In this document: one piece after another, positions 18,600-30,600 of the stretch | How the letters are laid out: each line of letters begins with the position of its first letter | How positions within the stretch are numbered: position 1 is the stretch's first letter | From: Mortierella sp. BCC40632 | Lineage: Eukaryota; Mortierellomycota; Mortierellomycetes; Mortierellales; Mortierellaceae | DNA length: 64,000 bases | Reading direction: 5' to 3' | NCBI GenBank assembly: GCA_011634665.1 | Contig: WAEK01000003.1 | Span: 681,001-745,000 of the forward strand | Translations under genes and position numbers: made by a program | Notes under the pieces: generated by a model | What the model was told of the DNA's origin: nothing | Seen by the model: only the letters and a program-made list of their open reading frames with translations | The model's database searches: none

Positions 18600-20739
18600 G
18601 TGAGCGTCTCTCCTCTGAGTAGAGCGGCAGTCCAGAGTTTATTGCAGTTTTAACCCTTCGATGTAGGCTCTTCTAACTCAATGGCTGTGGAGAATAAAGT
18701 TACTATGAGCCCGCGGTACCCTCGGATGACAAGACCCAAGTCCTGCCTGGAGCCTGCTCTAGTATGAGTTGTCATGAGATTATTGAATTGGTGGCCAGCC
18801 TTAGGTGAAGTAGCAACCAGTATTGACTTCCATGCTCCCATTACGAAAAAAAAAAATCTCAGGTTGCAGTGAGACACAGTTCTTTTGTACATACTTCCTT
18901 TCACTGCCCGTTCCTCCTCATAAGTTTTCCTTCCTGTTTCCTCTTGACCCCTCCTTCGCCTACCACTTTCGCTTCCCAAGTGCTCAGGAGTCATGGCCCT
19001 ACTATCGAGGTTTCATGAACCGCTCACTAATAGGTGACAGACCAGTGTTTGTTGTCCGTGTGCTCTGTGATCACAGGACGGCAATATCGAGACAATGGGT
19101 GCGAAACATTGAAAGCAATGGTGGAAGCAGGACCATTGAAGCAGAACAGTCGAGGCAAGGACATATGATGCTCCACGCTTGCACTTGATTGCCATCTACT
19201 GTTGGTCGTTGGGTTCTTTTTTATTTTTTGACGTCCAACATTGTGTACTAGACCAGACTTACATCTCTCCAACTAAAAGATATTTACATTTCATTTACAA
19301 AGAAGACATGCTAATCACATTCACTTCTAATGAAAAACTGCTGCCAACAAAAGCGCAAGAAGTTAATCATAGAAAAGGTGACCTTTGTTGCCTGACCGTT
19401 TCATCGTGTAGATACAACAAAGAACAAGCGCCAAAGTAAATAAAAAAGCAGACAGAGTGAGTAGGAAATGCATGCAAGAAACAATAAACACTATAGGAAA
19501 GAGACTGAAACTTCATCTTTCTGCAGCCTTGGAACATGTGATCACTGAGCAATTGAACAATAACGGCCTACTTTGGGACATACATTTACAAGAAAGCAAC
19601 CACTCCCCCGGGTGCTTGAAGTATGAGTCGATGAAGAGATATTCTTTGGTGAAGTACCATTAGTTTTATAGCACTCTTTATAGTAGAAAGAATTTGATCC
19701 GCCGAAAGAAAGAAAAAAGCGTGTAGCTGCACGGATACTCGGATTGTCTAGAAACTAGAATGATACAACTTGCAGATAACCGCGAAAGCAGCTGTTTCTT
19801 TGACCTTAGGCTTGCGAAGCTCTGAGGCGGCTGGATGAGAATAGGCTATCATATACCACTCTTTTGTAATTGTCTGTTTCCGAGTTGCCTACTACAAATG
19901 TCTAGTCAAATCGCTTCGTTATTGAAATACTATCAAATCAATTTGCCAAGCTTCTTCCTATCTCTCTATCTCACTCGCCAAAAATAGAGAGAATCTGTGG
20001 GTCAGGCCCTGTATACACGCTAGTGAATACTGCATGGTTGAGAGCTCTGAATAAAAAAGGCGGATGAAAACCTGACTTGGGCTCCTTCAATTCCTGAATC
20101 CGGTTTTGTGCAGCCGCTTCGCCCTTGCCAGTTCCCATTACCTTTGGCAGCTCTTTAGCCCATCTCTAACAACCTCATCTCTTTTTGTTGTGCTCACTGA
20201 TGATTTCTTTGCTCTCTAGATCCCCATTAGGCGCCTACATACTAGTTACAGACCAAAGTGATCCCACTCAATTTTTTTTTCTCCACAGTGGTCCACCTCC
20301 TTATCGGAAATGCTGACGATAAGCTGCCTTATCCCTAGATTACCCCTAGGAAACCGCAGTTTGCTACATAGGCTGCCTATCGCGTAAGAAAGATCTTCCG
20401 CCCCCGCCCCCCTTTTCACACTCGCTCTCTATCTCTACAATGTCTACAGAGATGAGCTCAATATTCTTTATCCCTCCACGAGTAGATCAGGCAAGCTAAC
20501 CTGATAGCACAAAAAAGAAGAAGAAGAAGAAAAAAAAAAAAAAGGAAAGGGAAAAGCGATTTAGAGATGAGTAACAGCTTTGCCTGAAAAGCCCTTGCGT
20601 CCATTAATTCTATGCAGTAAAAATCTTTGCTCTGTTTTGAATCTCCAGGATGGTATCAAGGAACACGTTTGCAATTGCACCGGCAAAGCTCGTCTCTAAG
20701 GATAGCCCCTCTTTCTGAATGGGCAAAGCCCGACTTTGG

Positions 20740-20777
<38 letters not shown>

Positions 20778-21337
20778 AAGAGGGTAACATAGGGTTGGTT
20801 CTCTTTCCATGCCTTCAGGTTTTCAGGGATATCCTTCTGAGTTGGTAATAGCAGACGCGAGGCCATCCAAGGCAGTGTGAGAGTGAAGAGACTCCAAGTT
20901 TGATGTTTAAGTTTTTGGCATTGAGGTTGTTGGTACTCCTGGCCTATTTGAGAGAGAGAGAGATGATTAGCTAATATTGGTATAGCAGTATCTCTATCTC
21001 TTCTTCTCACCTCTTTAGAGAGCTCAAGTAAACTATTGTCCATCCATGAGCTCCACAGCTGAGCAAGAATAGGGTAGAGAGTTAAGGGCTAAAAGGCCCG
21101 TGGCGTGAACGCGAAGATGAAGCGATCGCAGGGTCGCAAAGGACATCACCAGACCTCTACTTTTCAACACCCCTGTCACCATTCCTTGAGAGCTAGCTCC
21201 GCTACTGTTGTAGTCACCAATGGTAATGGTGTCGAGGCTGCGACTACTCGCCATCCAAGGGAGTTGTTATCTTGGCTGTGGAATCAAGAACTCGGTTTGG
21301 TTTGCTCAAAATAGCTTGTTCTTGTTCGTTCCTGTGC

Positions 21338-21369
<32 letters not shown>

Positions 21370-21700
21370 TTTTTTTTTTGGCATGCCAGGTCGTGACAAG
21401 TGCTAACACACCAAGCCACTGTCTCAAAGACAGACAGTGAGGAGGCAGTGCCCATGCAGAGACGGCGGCAATTGCAACTGTGAGTGACAAAGGTCCACAT
21501 GCACAAACAAAGGGATTTGCAGCATGGCCGCCGCTTGAAGGAACGAGCAAGAAAAAAAAAAAAAGGTTATGTCCTAAACTCCAATCCCCGCAGCGATGGA
21601 CTGCGGATTGGTTGTAATAAAAGCTAACGGATCCGTGCTCTCTTTTTTTTTCTTTTTCTTTTCTTTCTGACTCGTTAACCCTTGATTTCCCACGATACTA
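18600..21700. other. Long intergenic region, gene-poor
   Basis: About 3 kb has no convincing gene. It includes a T run followed by an A run (20739-20779), which would form a strong hairpin. Minus-strand fragments at 20610-21254 look mildly protein-like (SRGLVMSFATLRSLHLRV, YQQPQCQKLKHQTWSLF) and could be a broken LRR-type gene. At 21342-21379 a CT run passes into a T run. The last 100 bases hold the T-rich promoter of the kinase-like gene at 21733. Confidence 0.5.
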
Positions 21701-21732
21701 CTCTTTCTCCTCCGACCAATCCTTCTATAACA

Positions 21733-22812
21733 ATGGTTTACGATCTCACTACACCCGAGGGCACTCTCGCCTACCTCGAGACCACACCTTTTGCATCCAC
21801 CTCAGCCAAGGCCTTGAGCGGCGGAACCTCCGGTTACATCTATCGCATCCAGCTCAAGACACCTACAGTGGACGGAGCCACCTCAGCCATTATCAAACAT
21901 GTCAAGGACTTTGCTGCAGGTTGGGAGGGTGTTAAACTTTCTGCAGATCGTATGAATTTTGAGGCGGAAGGTCTTCGAGTCCTTGCCAAGTCACCACTCA
22001 TCGACGCCAACACCTCGACCGTGTTGGTTCCCAAGGTTCTTTTTTACGACAATCAGGATCATATTCTTATCATTGAGGATTTGGGTGAACTACCTTCCGT
22101 CAAGGAGTACACTTCATCAACATCGGATCATGCGACCGAGATCGGAACTGCACTTGGCGAATTCTTGGCCAAGTTCCATACCTGGTCTGTGACCCAACCC
22201 GAGTTGATCAAGCATTTCCAGGAGAACAGTTCAAGTCGTGCTCTCTCTGCTGATCTCTATTTTGGACAATTCGAAGAACCCAAAAAACATCTCATTGGAA
22301 TTGACGATCATCTAGACCGAATCCAGCCTATTGCCCGTCATCACCGTCAAAACGTGGTGGAGTGTAACGAGGTCCTGACGATTGGCGATTTCTGGACCGG
22401 AAATGTGCTTGTTCAAGTACCCAAGTATGAGAATGGCAAGGAAGTGACTCCCTTGCGGTTGTATGTGATCGATCTCGAACTTGCCAAGCCTGGGCCAGCT
22501 TCCTTTGATCTGGGTCAGTTCGCTGGCGAGGCTTATTCGATTGCCAAGTTCAAGAATGAGAAGGGTGGTCTTGAATTGCTTTCCTCGTTCTTTGCTGCAT
22601 ATAATGCAACCCGTCCTGGTGGAGTTCAGGCAGGAGATGTGGCAGTCAGACTTGGAGCGCATTTGTTGATTATTACACCTTTTGTGAAATGGTCCGAAGA
22701 CAAGGACGCAATCCTTCGTGTCGCCAAGGAAGGAGCCGAGATGATGGTCCATGGCGGTGAGAACGATAAAGCATGGCTCCAGGAGAGTGTTGTCAAGAAT
22801 CTGGTCGTTTAA
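21733..22812 (+). CDS. Aminoglycoside-phosphotransferase-like (APH) kinase, 359 aa
   Basis: This is an intronless, protein-kinase-fold small-molecule kinase of the APH / methylthioribose-kinase group; the substrate is not known. ATG at 21733 gives MVYDLTTPEG; an in-frame ATG 51 bases upstream is in poorer context. Residues 28-37 (LSGGTSGYIY) form the nucleotide loop, Lys55 in AIIKH is the probable ATP-binding lysine, IIEDLG (113-118) is the hinge, IGDFWTGN (217-224) is the catalytic loop with Asp219 and Asn224, and IDLE (246-249) carries the metal-binding Asp247. The usual His before the catalytic-loop GD is Ile here. LGEFLAKFHTWS (141-152) resembles the family helix with an H at the end. A possible poly(A) signal ATTAAA lies at 22848. 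It converges with the membrane-protein gene ending at 23474. Confidence 0.85.
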   Translation: MVYDLTTPEGTLAYLETTPFASTSAKALSGGTSGYIYRIQLKTPTVDGATSAIIKHVKDFAAGWEGVKLSADRMNFEAEGLRVLAKSPLIDANTSTVLVPKVLFYDNQDHILIIEDLGELPSVKEYTSSTSDHATEIGTALGEFLAKFHTWSVTQPELIKHFQENSSSRALSADLYFGQFEEPKKHLIGIDDHLDRIQPIARHHRQNVVECNEVLTIGDFWTGNVLVQVPKYENGKEVTPLRLYVIDLELAKPGPASFDLGQFAGEAYSIAKFKNEKGGLELLSSFFAAYNATRPGGVQAGDVAVRLGAHLLIITPFVKWSEDKDAILRVAKEGAEMMVHGGENDKAWLQESVVKNLVV

Positions 22813-23473
22813 AGGAGATGTCTATCTGATACCATCGTCTTGTGTATATTAAAGCATACTTTCAAAGCGTAGAGACAGCTGTATTTTTGAACAGATCTTG
22901 GGTCCCTCAAGACACTCAGTTCTTAATGGGGCAGATCTGCTGTCTCCCCGATCTGGTTTTCTACTCTTGTTTTCTGAAACACATTCTGCCCAGTATTTAT
23001 TTGGTTTTGTGAATGTTTACTATTAGGGCTATTACTATTTTTTTTTTTCTTTTTTCTTTTTTTTTGTTCATTGGGTTGGAAAACGGACCTTGGTAGGATC
23101 TGTATCCCTTCTTCGCCCACTTTTTTTGAATTACGGGTAAAACGCGGTTGCGTTTAGAAGTATTTAAAATGGGAAAAGAGTATAGAGCGGAAAGTAAGAG
23201 GAAGAGGGAAAAAAAGAGAAATAAGGAGCAAAGGGACTAGAGAGAAGGGGAGGGGAGGGGAGGACGTGTAGTAGTTATACATTAAAAAAGAAAAAGAAGA
23301 GAGAGGGATATTATTGTTTGGTAAAGTACATTGGGAAGGTCGCTCTGCACCGATAGAGAGAAGGGGAGAATTAAAAAAGAAAACGAGAGTAGGAAAAAGA
23401 AAAAAATCGCAATGCATAGAAATGTTGCCAGGGACCAATAGAAGGGGGCTGGCATGCCAAAGAGTTGTCTTGC
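22813..23473. other. Convergent 3-prime intergenic region
   Basis: It contains the 3-prime UTRs of two convergent genes, T-rich (23037-23065) and GA-rich (23180-23260) sequence, and no gene. Confidence 0.6.
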
Positions 23474-25291
23474 TTAGGCCTTTCGGAAAAGGATAAAGAT
23501 CAAGGAGCATCCAAGAGCAACACTAAAAAAAAAAAGACCAACCAAAAATGGATCCCATAAGTAAAAGGAGCAAGCAGTTTTCACATAGAAGAAGGATAAT
23601 CTTTCTAAAGGGAAGGAAAGAAAGAAAAAGCTCTTACCTTGCACCATGGATCCACAACAACGAAAAGGTCTCACTAGCTGTGGTATCGTTCAAGATCTCA
23701 CGTCTGAAAATGGCAAAGAACAACATCATCAAACCCATCATCGCCGACAGACTGCCGCATAGGATTAGAATGGCTCGCATCCGTTGATAGGTGGACTTGA
23801 GCGTATTGAGCTGTCGCTCATTGTCGTCTCGATCCGTGTATTCCGAGTCGGCACCAATTCGGGAGGAGACTCGACCGACGTTGTCGTTGATCGAGGCCAT
23901 GTTGGAAGAGATAATTGTCAATAGTTGCCTACAATCAAAGAGGAACCAGGATCAATGTGTTAGTCGTGTTGTTGGCATTTCTGTTCTGTTTGGCAAAAGG
24001 CACGTCTCGTCAGCACATAGAATCCACTCGTTTTCTGCGTAATCTTGACTTACTTTCCGAAAAAGATGTAGAGGACAAAAATAATGGCGACCACAAAGGA
24101 CCAAACGCCATACATGGCCGAAATCAACGCATTGTATGCATCCAAATCACCCTGGTCAAAGGCCTCACCCGCAAACGAAGCCAAGATCTGGTTCGCGATC
24201 AAGGGCAACACGGTCAAGCCCAACAAGGTAAAGTTGAGGATCATGGGAGAAGGCAGGTAGACGCGCTTGGGTTCCATCATGGACGAGAATCGACCTGAGG
24301 TATGGTTGTTGTCTGGATGGATATCACCGCCCTGACTGGCACGTCTTTTTTTACTTGAGAAACCATTGTGGGTCGAGAAAGAGGCTGGTGTGGCATAGAT
24401 AATGCCTACGAGATAGAATCCCATTGCGCCAGAGACAAACACCCATGGTAGATCAGCCTAAGAGAAAAAGTCCTGTGTGAGTTTTTTTTTTTTTTTTTTT
24501 TACATGAGTTTGCCGAGAGAACAGAAAGGGATCAAAATCAAAGCATTCAAAGTACTTCAAGCAGGGACTTACAAAGTTCTCCAATAGGACGCGTTTACCC
24601 TCGTTTACGCTGGCAAGCAACAAGACTGAGAGGACACATCGGACTAAAAAAGACGGAGTCATTGAAAGGCAAAAAAAAGAGGTGAGAAAGAGAGAGAGAA
24701 AGAGAGAAAAGGGAGTTGCGTGGATCTGGTCCGTTGGAGAATCAGTATCCTGAGATCTCAGAATCCATCTCAGTGCTTCTTGGGTCTCTCATCTCATCTG
24801 TTGTAGTGCAACTCTCCTTTAAAAAGAGACTTGACTGACCAACAGGAGACAAGATTTTTTGCCAAGGAGTAGGAGTAACCGACAGATAAAAAAAAAAAAA
24901 AAAAAAAGAGGAGACAGAGAGTGTGCAGAGAGGACTTGGAATACTCTTTCCAGAGATCATAAGAGAAAAAAAAGAGAGAGAGAGAGAGAGAGAGAAGAGT
25001 CGACTGAGATCCTCACTCTCTAAACTTACAGAAAAAGTATCCTGTGCACCAAAAGACAAAACCTTCTGTCGGCCTCGGTCGGAAGGCACGATCATTCCTT
25101 GAGAACTCCCAAATCTTTTGACCTTTCCACCAAATATTATGGATCAAAATTCCGACCGAGATGAACAAGAACAGAAAAGATGAAATGATATGGGTCGTAT
25201 ACAGGAACGAAACATACGTCGCTCCCTGGCAATTGCCTTGGCTCTGCACCCGCCAGTCGCAGTATTCTGTCGAATTCACAATAGGCTCCAT
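23474..25291 (-). CDS. Seven-span membrane protein, 358 aa, five exons
   Basis: This multi-pass protein is not assigned to a named family. The model is 25291-25030, 24643-24573, 24457-24054, 23928-23638, 23522-23474; all introns are GT-AG and the frame closes exactly (1077 bases). Start ATG gives MEPIVNSTEYCDWRVQSQ, with a possible N-glycosylation site (NST) outside. Hydrophobic spans are SFLYTTHIISSFLFLFISVG, VLSVLLLASV (short), WVFVSGAMGFYLVGIIYAT, PMILNFTLLGLTVLPLIANQ, GVWSFVVAIIFVLYIFFG, AILILCGSLSAMMGLMMLFF and VALGCSLIFILF. Between spans 3 and 4 is a polar, Ser/His-rich loop with SSKKRRASQGG; between 5 and 6 an acidic segment (SEYTDRDDNERQL). Seven spans suggest a receptor-like topology, but no GPCR motif is seen. 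The intron before the third exon holds an A run. Confidence 0.8.
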
Positions 25292-25387
25292 TGTGGGAGA
25301 GAGAGAGAGAGAGAAAGAACAAGGAGTGGAAAATGAAGCGAGGCGGTGGTGGAGGAAGGGGCTTGCTTTTTTAGCTTGCTCTCGCGT

Positions 25388-25418
<31 letters not shown>

Positions 25419-27650
25419 GAAACACTGCTCTATAGGGGCCTGGTGTCTCCTCGGATCCCGCACTGGACTGGAGCTGTCAATTGGAGAGCCAGGACTCTGG
25501 TGTAAGTAGGCGAGACGTATCCCCTGCTCACAGCCAAAGGTAGAGAAGTGGGGAAAAGGAGAAGAGATTGGTGAAAGAGGAAGTCAATGAAAAAAAAAAG
25601 AGGACAATGGATCAATGCTGGAGGGTTGGTGAGAGCAACAGGATGCTCGGACTGAGTGAAAACCGCGATGATAGATGGATGGGGGATAGAGGGCGTTGCG
25701 AGAAACGGAAAGGAGGTTGATGAGAGGAAGGTGAGAGGCCCTGGAGACTGTCGACAACAAGAGGCAGAGGGTAGGTAGGAAAGTGAAGCTGACAGGAACA
25801 AACAAGCTACAGAGATGAGCAACAAGGAAGGAGGATGAGAGAAAAGAGGAAGAGAGAAAAAAAGAGAGAGAAGAAAGAGGAAGGGAGAGAGAACAGGAAG
25901 GAGAGGAAGAGAGGAAGAGAAAGAAAGGAAGAGGAAGGGAAAGAGAAAGAGAAAGAGAGAAAGAGGAAGGGAAAGAGAAAGAGAGAAAGAGACGACCACC
26001 ATGTCCAGAGAACACACAGATAGACACGCACACAGACAGACACAGACAGATAGGACAGACAGGACAGACAGGGCGCGGCAGGGCAGCCAAGTCTTTACGG
26101 GGCCTAGGAGGGACCAGACAGGAAGGAAGCGAAGCGGGAAAAGAGGGGTGCGCCAAGCGGGCAGAGAGGCAGACGGGTGACAGACAGCCAGACAAACCAG
26201 ACGGACAAACCAGACAGACAAACGAAGAGATACGACAAAAAATAGCCCGGGCATTGAGAGAAAGAGAGAGAAAGAGTGAGAGAGGGGCTAGCAAACCCCG
26301 CCAGAAGCGAGGCCGCGGCGAGGCACGAGCAGCGAGAGGGGCGAAGATGAAGGAGGAAGAGGAGAGAGAGAGACAAGTCGCCCCGTCTAGAGAATGAGTG
26401 AGTGAGAGGAAGGGGGCAAGCGAGGGGGAAAAAGAAAAGAAGGCGCGAAGGAGACAGAGCGGACGCAAACAGGCCGTCGACGCTCCCTTCCCTGTTGGTT
26501 GCCCCGCCGCCCTTTAACCCAACGGGGATGCGTGACCAAGTCGAGAGGAAGAGCGAGAGAGAGAAGGAGGAAAGAGGAGGACGAGGACAAAGATGTGGAA
26601 GGAGATGGGGGTTTGGCTCGATATCGACATGCGGACGACTCGATGGCTCGCACGAGGCCTGGCCCTTGACTGTTGCCTACCTCTCCCACCTGGCAGTCGG
26701 TTCATGTCGCCGGTTCAGGATGCCCTGTGTCTGTTCCTGTGCCGACCCAGGCACCCGTCCTGGGTCTACATCACACCCAAAGTATACAACACCGAAATGC
26801 AGGACCATTCGCTCTTTCTCCTTTCCTCTGTCTTTTTTGCCTGAATCATAGCCTTGTGCTTTTTCTCCCAAGCATGACCGAGTTACTCTCGTTTCGTGCA
26901 GCCACAACCAAAACCAGACTGTCGGACAATGACAAGAAAAGAATCCTCCGTAACAACTCAACAGGTGGAGAAAGGGGTGCGTTGGGGTTAAGGCTGGGGG
27001 GAAAAGATCCAAGGAGAGAGAAATGGGAAAGAAAAAAAAGAGGTTGCAAGAATGCAGCAACGGCAGGAGGAGAGAGGAAGAGGAGAAGAAGAAGAAGAAA
27101 AGACGGGGTTCAATGACAGTGTAAACAATGCGTCTCGTCCAGTGCAACTGGCGAAAATAGCGTGACACGGGAATGCAATGCTCCAAGGCCGGGATATGCA
27201 CACAAAAACAAAGAAAACAACGCACAGGGAAGGGGGTCGCTAGGAGAGAGGGAACGAGAACGCGCGCGACGCGAAAGCACATGAAGAAAGAAGCAGTAGG
27301 GTTCAAGGAGGCCCTTCCCGGGTGAGGTGGTGAAGGCAGTAATAGACAACGATAAAAAACAAAAACAAAAACAAAAAGCAGACTCTTCAGTCTATTGAGG
27401 GACTGATGCGTCAAGGCATGCGATACTTTCTCAAAGGGTTGTGCCTGAATCTGCAATCTAAACCTGCCCAAAAGCCGGTCTCTCTTTCTAGTCAGCAACC
27501 TCGCTGCAACAGCAATACCGACGCCTGTCGATGCCTAATCCCTCCTCATAGCCAGGAACCAGGACCGTCCTAGAAAGGATAAGCTGTACATTGTTTGCAG
27601 AGATTCATTCTCCATCGTCATTAGGTCTATCTCTCTCTCTCACTTTCTCT
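25292..27650. other. Intergenic region with long polypurine tract, no believable gene
   Basis: Between the membrane-protein start (25291) and the sterol-transfer gene stop (27654) lie an A run (25391-25418), an almost pure purine stretch (about 25825-25990), GACAGA-type repeats (26025-26075 and 26175-26225) and GA-rich DNA to about 26400. Long minus-strand open frames here (274, 294 and 273 codons) are Ser/Leu/Phe/Pro homopolymer translations of the pyrimidine strand and are rejected. The part near 25292-25500 is presumably the promoter of the membrane-protein gene. Confidence 0.65.
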
Positions 27651-27653
27651 CTT

Positions 27654-30600
27654 TCAATTGGTGCGTTTCCGAGCATCAAGCATGAACAACTCAACCTGAT
27701 GTTCAAGGCTTTGACAAAACTCTAACGTAGCCTCCTCTTGCATGGTATGCCTCCTAGCTTGACTCATTTCCTCCGCCTTGTCTTGACTATCGTCTTCCTG
27801 TACTGATTCCTTGATCGAGGTCTCGTTCTTGTCTAGACTCGCTAACCAAGTGTGCTTCGAGCCCTTGGGGGGTGCTGTAGAGACTAGCGAATCTCTTTTG
27901 CGTTTTCGTTCCCACAAACGACATCGACTTCTTTCATCCATAACCCAATTGATATACTCGGTATCCAACAATCTCTTTTCCAATTGCTTCAATACCTCGA
28001 ACGCTACCAGTAGATCATGTCGCAGAATACCAACACGATCCCGTTGAAAGACGATTCTAGTCGCCATGCGTCGGTGTTTGGTCATGAACCATGGAAATTC
28101 GGCGGGGGCTGCGACAGCTGATTCTTTTGTCGTTCCTGGAGACTCAGGAGACATGGTTGGACGAGGTGGATCGATGGAGGTTGCTTCGGTAGCCAAGGAT
28201 TCAGTAGCTTGTCTATTCGTCGCATAGCTCATTCCAGGGTACCACTCCAAGGGTAGTTTTGGCCAGGCCCTAAATGATCCCCGAACCTCTAGGAATACCT
28301 CCAGCGTGGTTGGATCGATGCTTCCATTCTCTCTAAACTCGCTCAGCGTTTCCTTCATCATCTGTCCCTCCAAATCCTTCAAGAAGACAGCCCTAGCTGC
28401 GACTCGGATATTCCGTGAGTCGTTGGAGTGATGACCATGAAACATACGATCCAACGGTTCTGAATATCCTTTGAGTGGGCCATAATGGACGGAATTTTGG
28501 TGTTGCCAAAGTCGCCATGTCGAATCGAGCATTCTTTGACTGTTGAAGGCTGCCCAAATGTTGATCAGAGAGGACAAGACAAGAATGGCGCAAAGGATTC
28601 GTGCCAGCGGATTCCATCCTTCCTTGGGGCGCCCTTGGCCAAGCACATATTTCCGAACCCACCCAAGTATGCCAGGCTGCGTTGGGGAATTGGTCGATTC
28701 GGCGGTCGTCTCTGGTACGGTTTGTTCCAACAGCATGGCTCGACTGGGCTTACCCAACAGACGTGTCCTACTAGCTTTCGAGCCAATGGGAACAAATTTT
28801 GGTGGCGCTCCTGTTGGCCACTGGCCATGAACACGCGGTCCAGGACCTGGAAGAATCGTTCCATTGACTGCTGCTGTTCCTGCGCTGACTGTATGACGTC
28901 TTCCTCCAGGGTTTCTTCCCTGTACCGCAGAGAGAGCTTCGGATCCATTGGTGCCGTGTTGAGGATCGTACAGAATACTCTGGCTCGCATCGTCTGGGCC
29001 ATGGAGCGAAATGACCACGCCCGCTGAAGCAGCTCGTTGATGTTGACCGAATGCAGGGTCGTTTAGGGCTACCACAGGTGCAACCTTAGATGTTGAAGCA
29101 TTGCCCTTGAGTCTTTCAAGATGAAGTTGAATAATCTCGGCAATATCCCTGACTGTTTCCGCTGTTCCTTTGATGATGGCACCTTTGATCATTGCTTTTA
29201 CAAGTGGGTTCTTATGCCACTCGATTGCACTGGAGCATGTCAACTTGCATTCACCTCTATTGACAAAGGTGATGCAGTAGCGGAGTACAGGAGTGAAGGC
29301 ATCGCTGTAGGGCATAGCTGGGACACTTGACTTGACTGTGTAAGAGTATCGCAAATGTTCCTCTTCGACATCGCAAGTATGTGTCTCGACACAATCGGTT
29401 TGGTTCAGTTTAACAATCGGGTTGTTGACCACCATGAGAAACTTGATAGTTCTCGTCTTTTGACCTGCAACCATCCCCCATTCACCTATGCTCTGGACTA
29501 GTAAGATGATAAAACGGATCGTCAATCTATGGCATGTCCAGTCTCGTTTGTGGGGCGATTTAGCACGAAAAAAAGAAATATACAAATAAAAGACAACAAT
29601 GCTTACTTGTATTGTTGCGACGTTGATGAAATTCTTTCCAAATTGGGCTGTCGTCTCCAAAGAGCAAACGGTTCAAGGTCTTGGCCGACATCTTAAAGGT
29701 TTGTTCCAACTCCACTTTTTCCAGGTGACCACTGCATTTACAGTCAACGGGTCCTGCAGGCAACTCAAAGTCCACGGGGAAGACTAATCCATGTTGCGGA
29801 TGAATCCGATAGACAGGAGACACATGAGTTATTTGCCTTTTTTTTTATCAAGAGCGTTTCGGAGGAAAACCACAAAGCCATTTCAGCGATTCTCTCCTTA
29901 CCTTCATCTGGAGCATCCGCATTGACCCAGTCCATGTCTTCCGGACCGCCAGGGGAAGGTACAAACTCTGGACCGCCAAAGGCAGAATCTTCCTGCCCCA
30001 AAGAATGTGTCATGGTTCCATCCCGCGACATCAAGTGACTCGATTCCGTCTCTGCTAGTGATCCAGATCCTGCACTTCCCTTAGGTTTGTTGGTGATCAA
30101 CATGGTTCGCCGGAAGAGTTCCTTGACAGGCAATCGGTCGCTGGTTTGATGTGCGTTCGTCCAGATCAGATGCAAGACCTGGTATTCTGTATCGTTCAAC
30201 GCGAATTGACTAAAAATATGTTGGACCCCATCCACAGTCTCGATTCTCCATTCCGTTGAAATATCCTTTTGTTCACATTCGATCCCACGGATCACAGAGA
30301 ATCGGTACATTCGTTTGGTTTCAACACTGAGGCCACGAGCATAAAAGTACATTCCTGATTGCGTCAATGAGATCCGGCCATACACCATGACGGGTTTTCC
30401 TGGTCTCGAATCGTCCAGGTAGGCGCTAGTCCATGAATGAAGAACGTATTCTTTAGAGTGAACTTTGGTGCCATGGAACCTAAGATGGAGTTCGCGATTC
30501 CGCACCACCAACTCCATCGGATATTGTGGGATACTGGAAAAGATGCGAAATAATAATAATAATAATAATAAAACATTGACGGGGGAAGTTAAAGGGTTAG

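Noticed and set aside
25430..27498. Minus-strand ORFs of 273-294 codons
   Set aside because: They translate a pyrimidine-rich strand into Ser/Leu/Phe/Pro runs and overlap in several frames.
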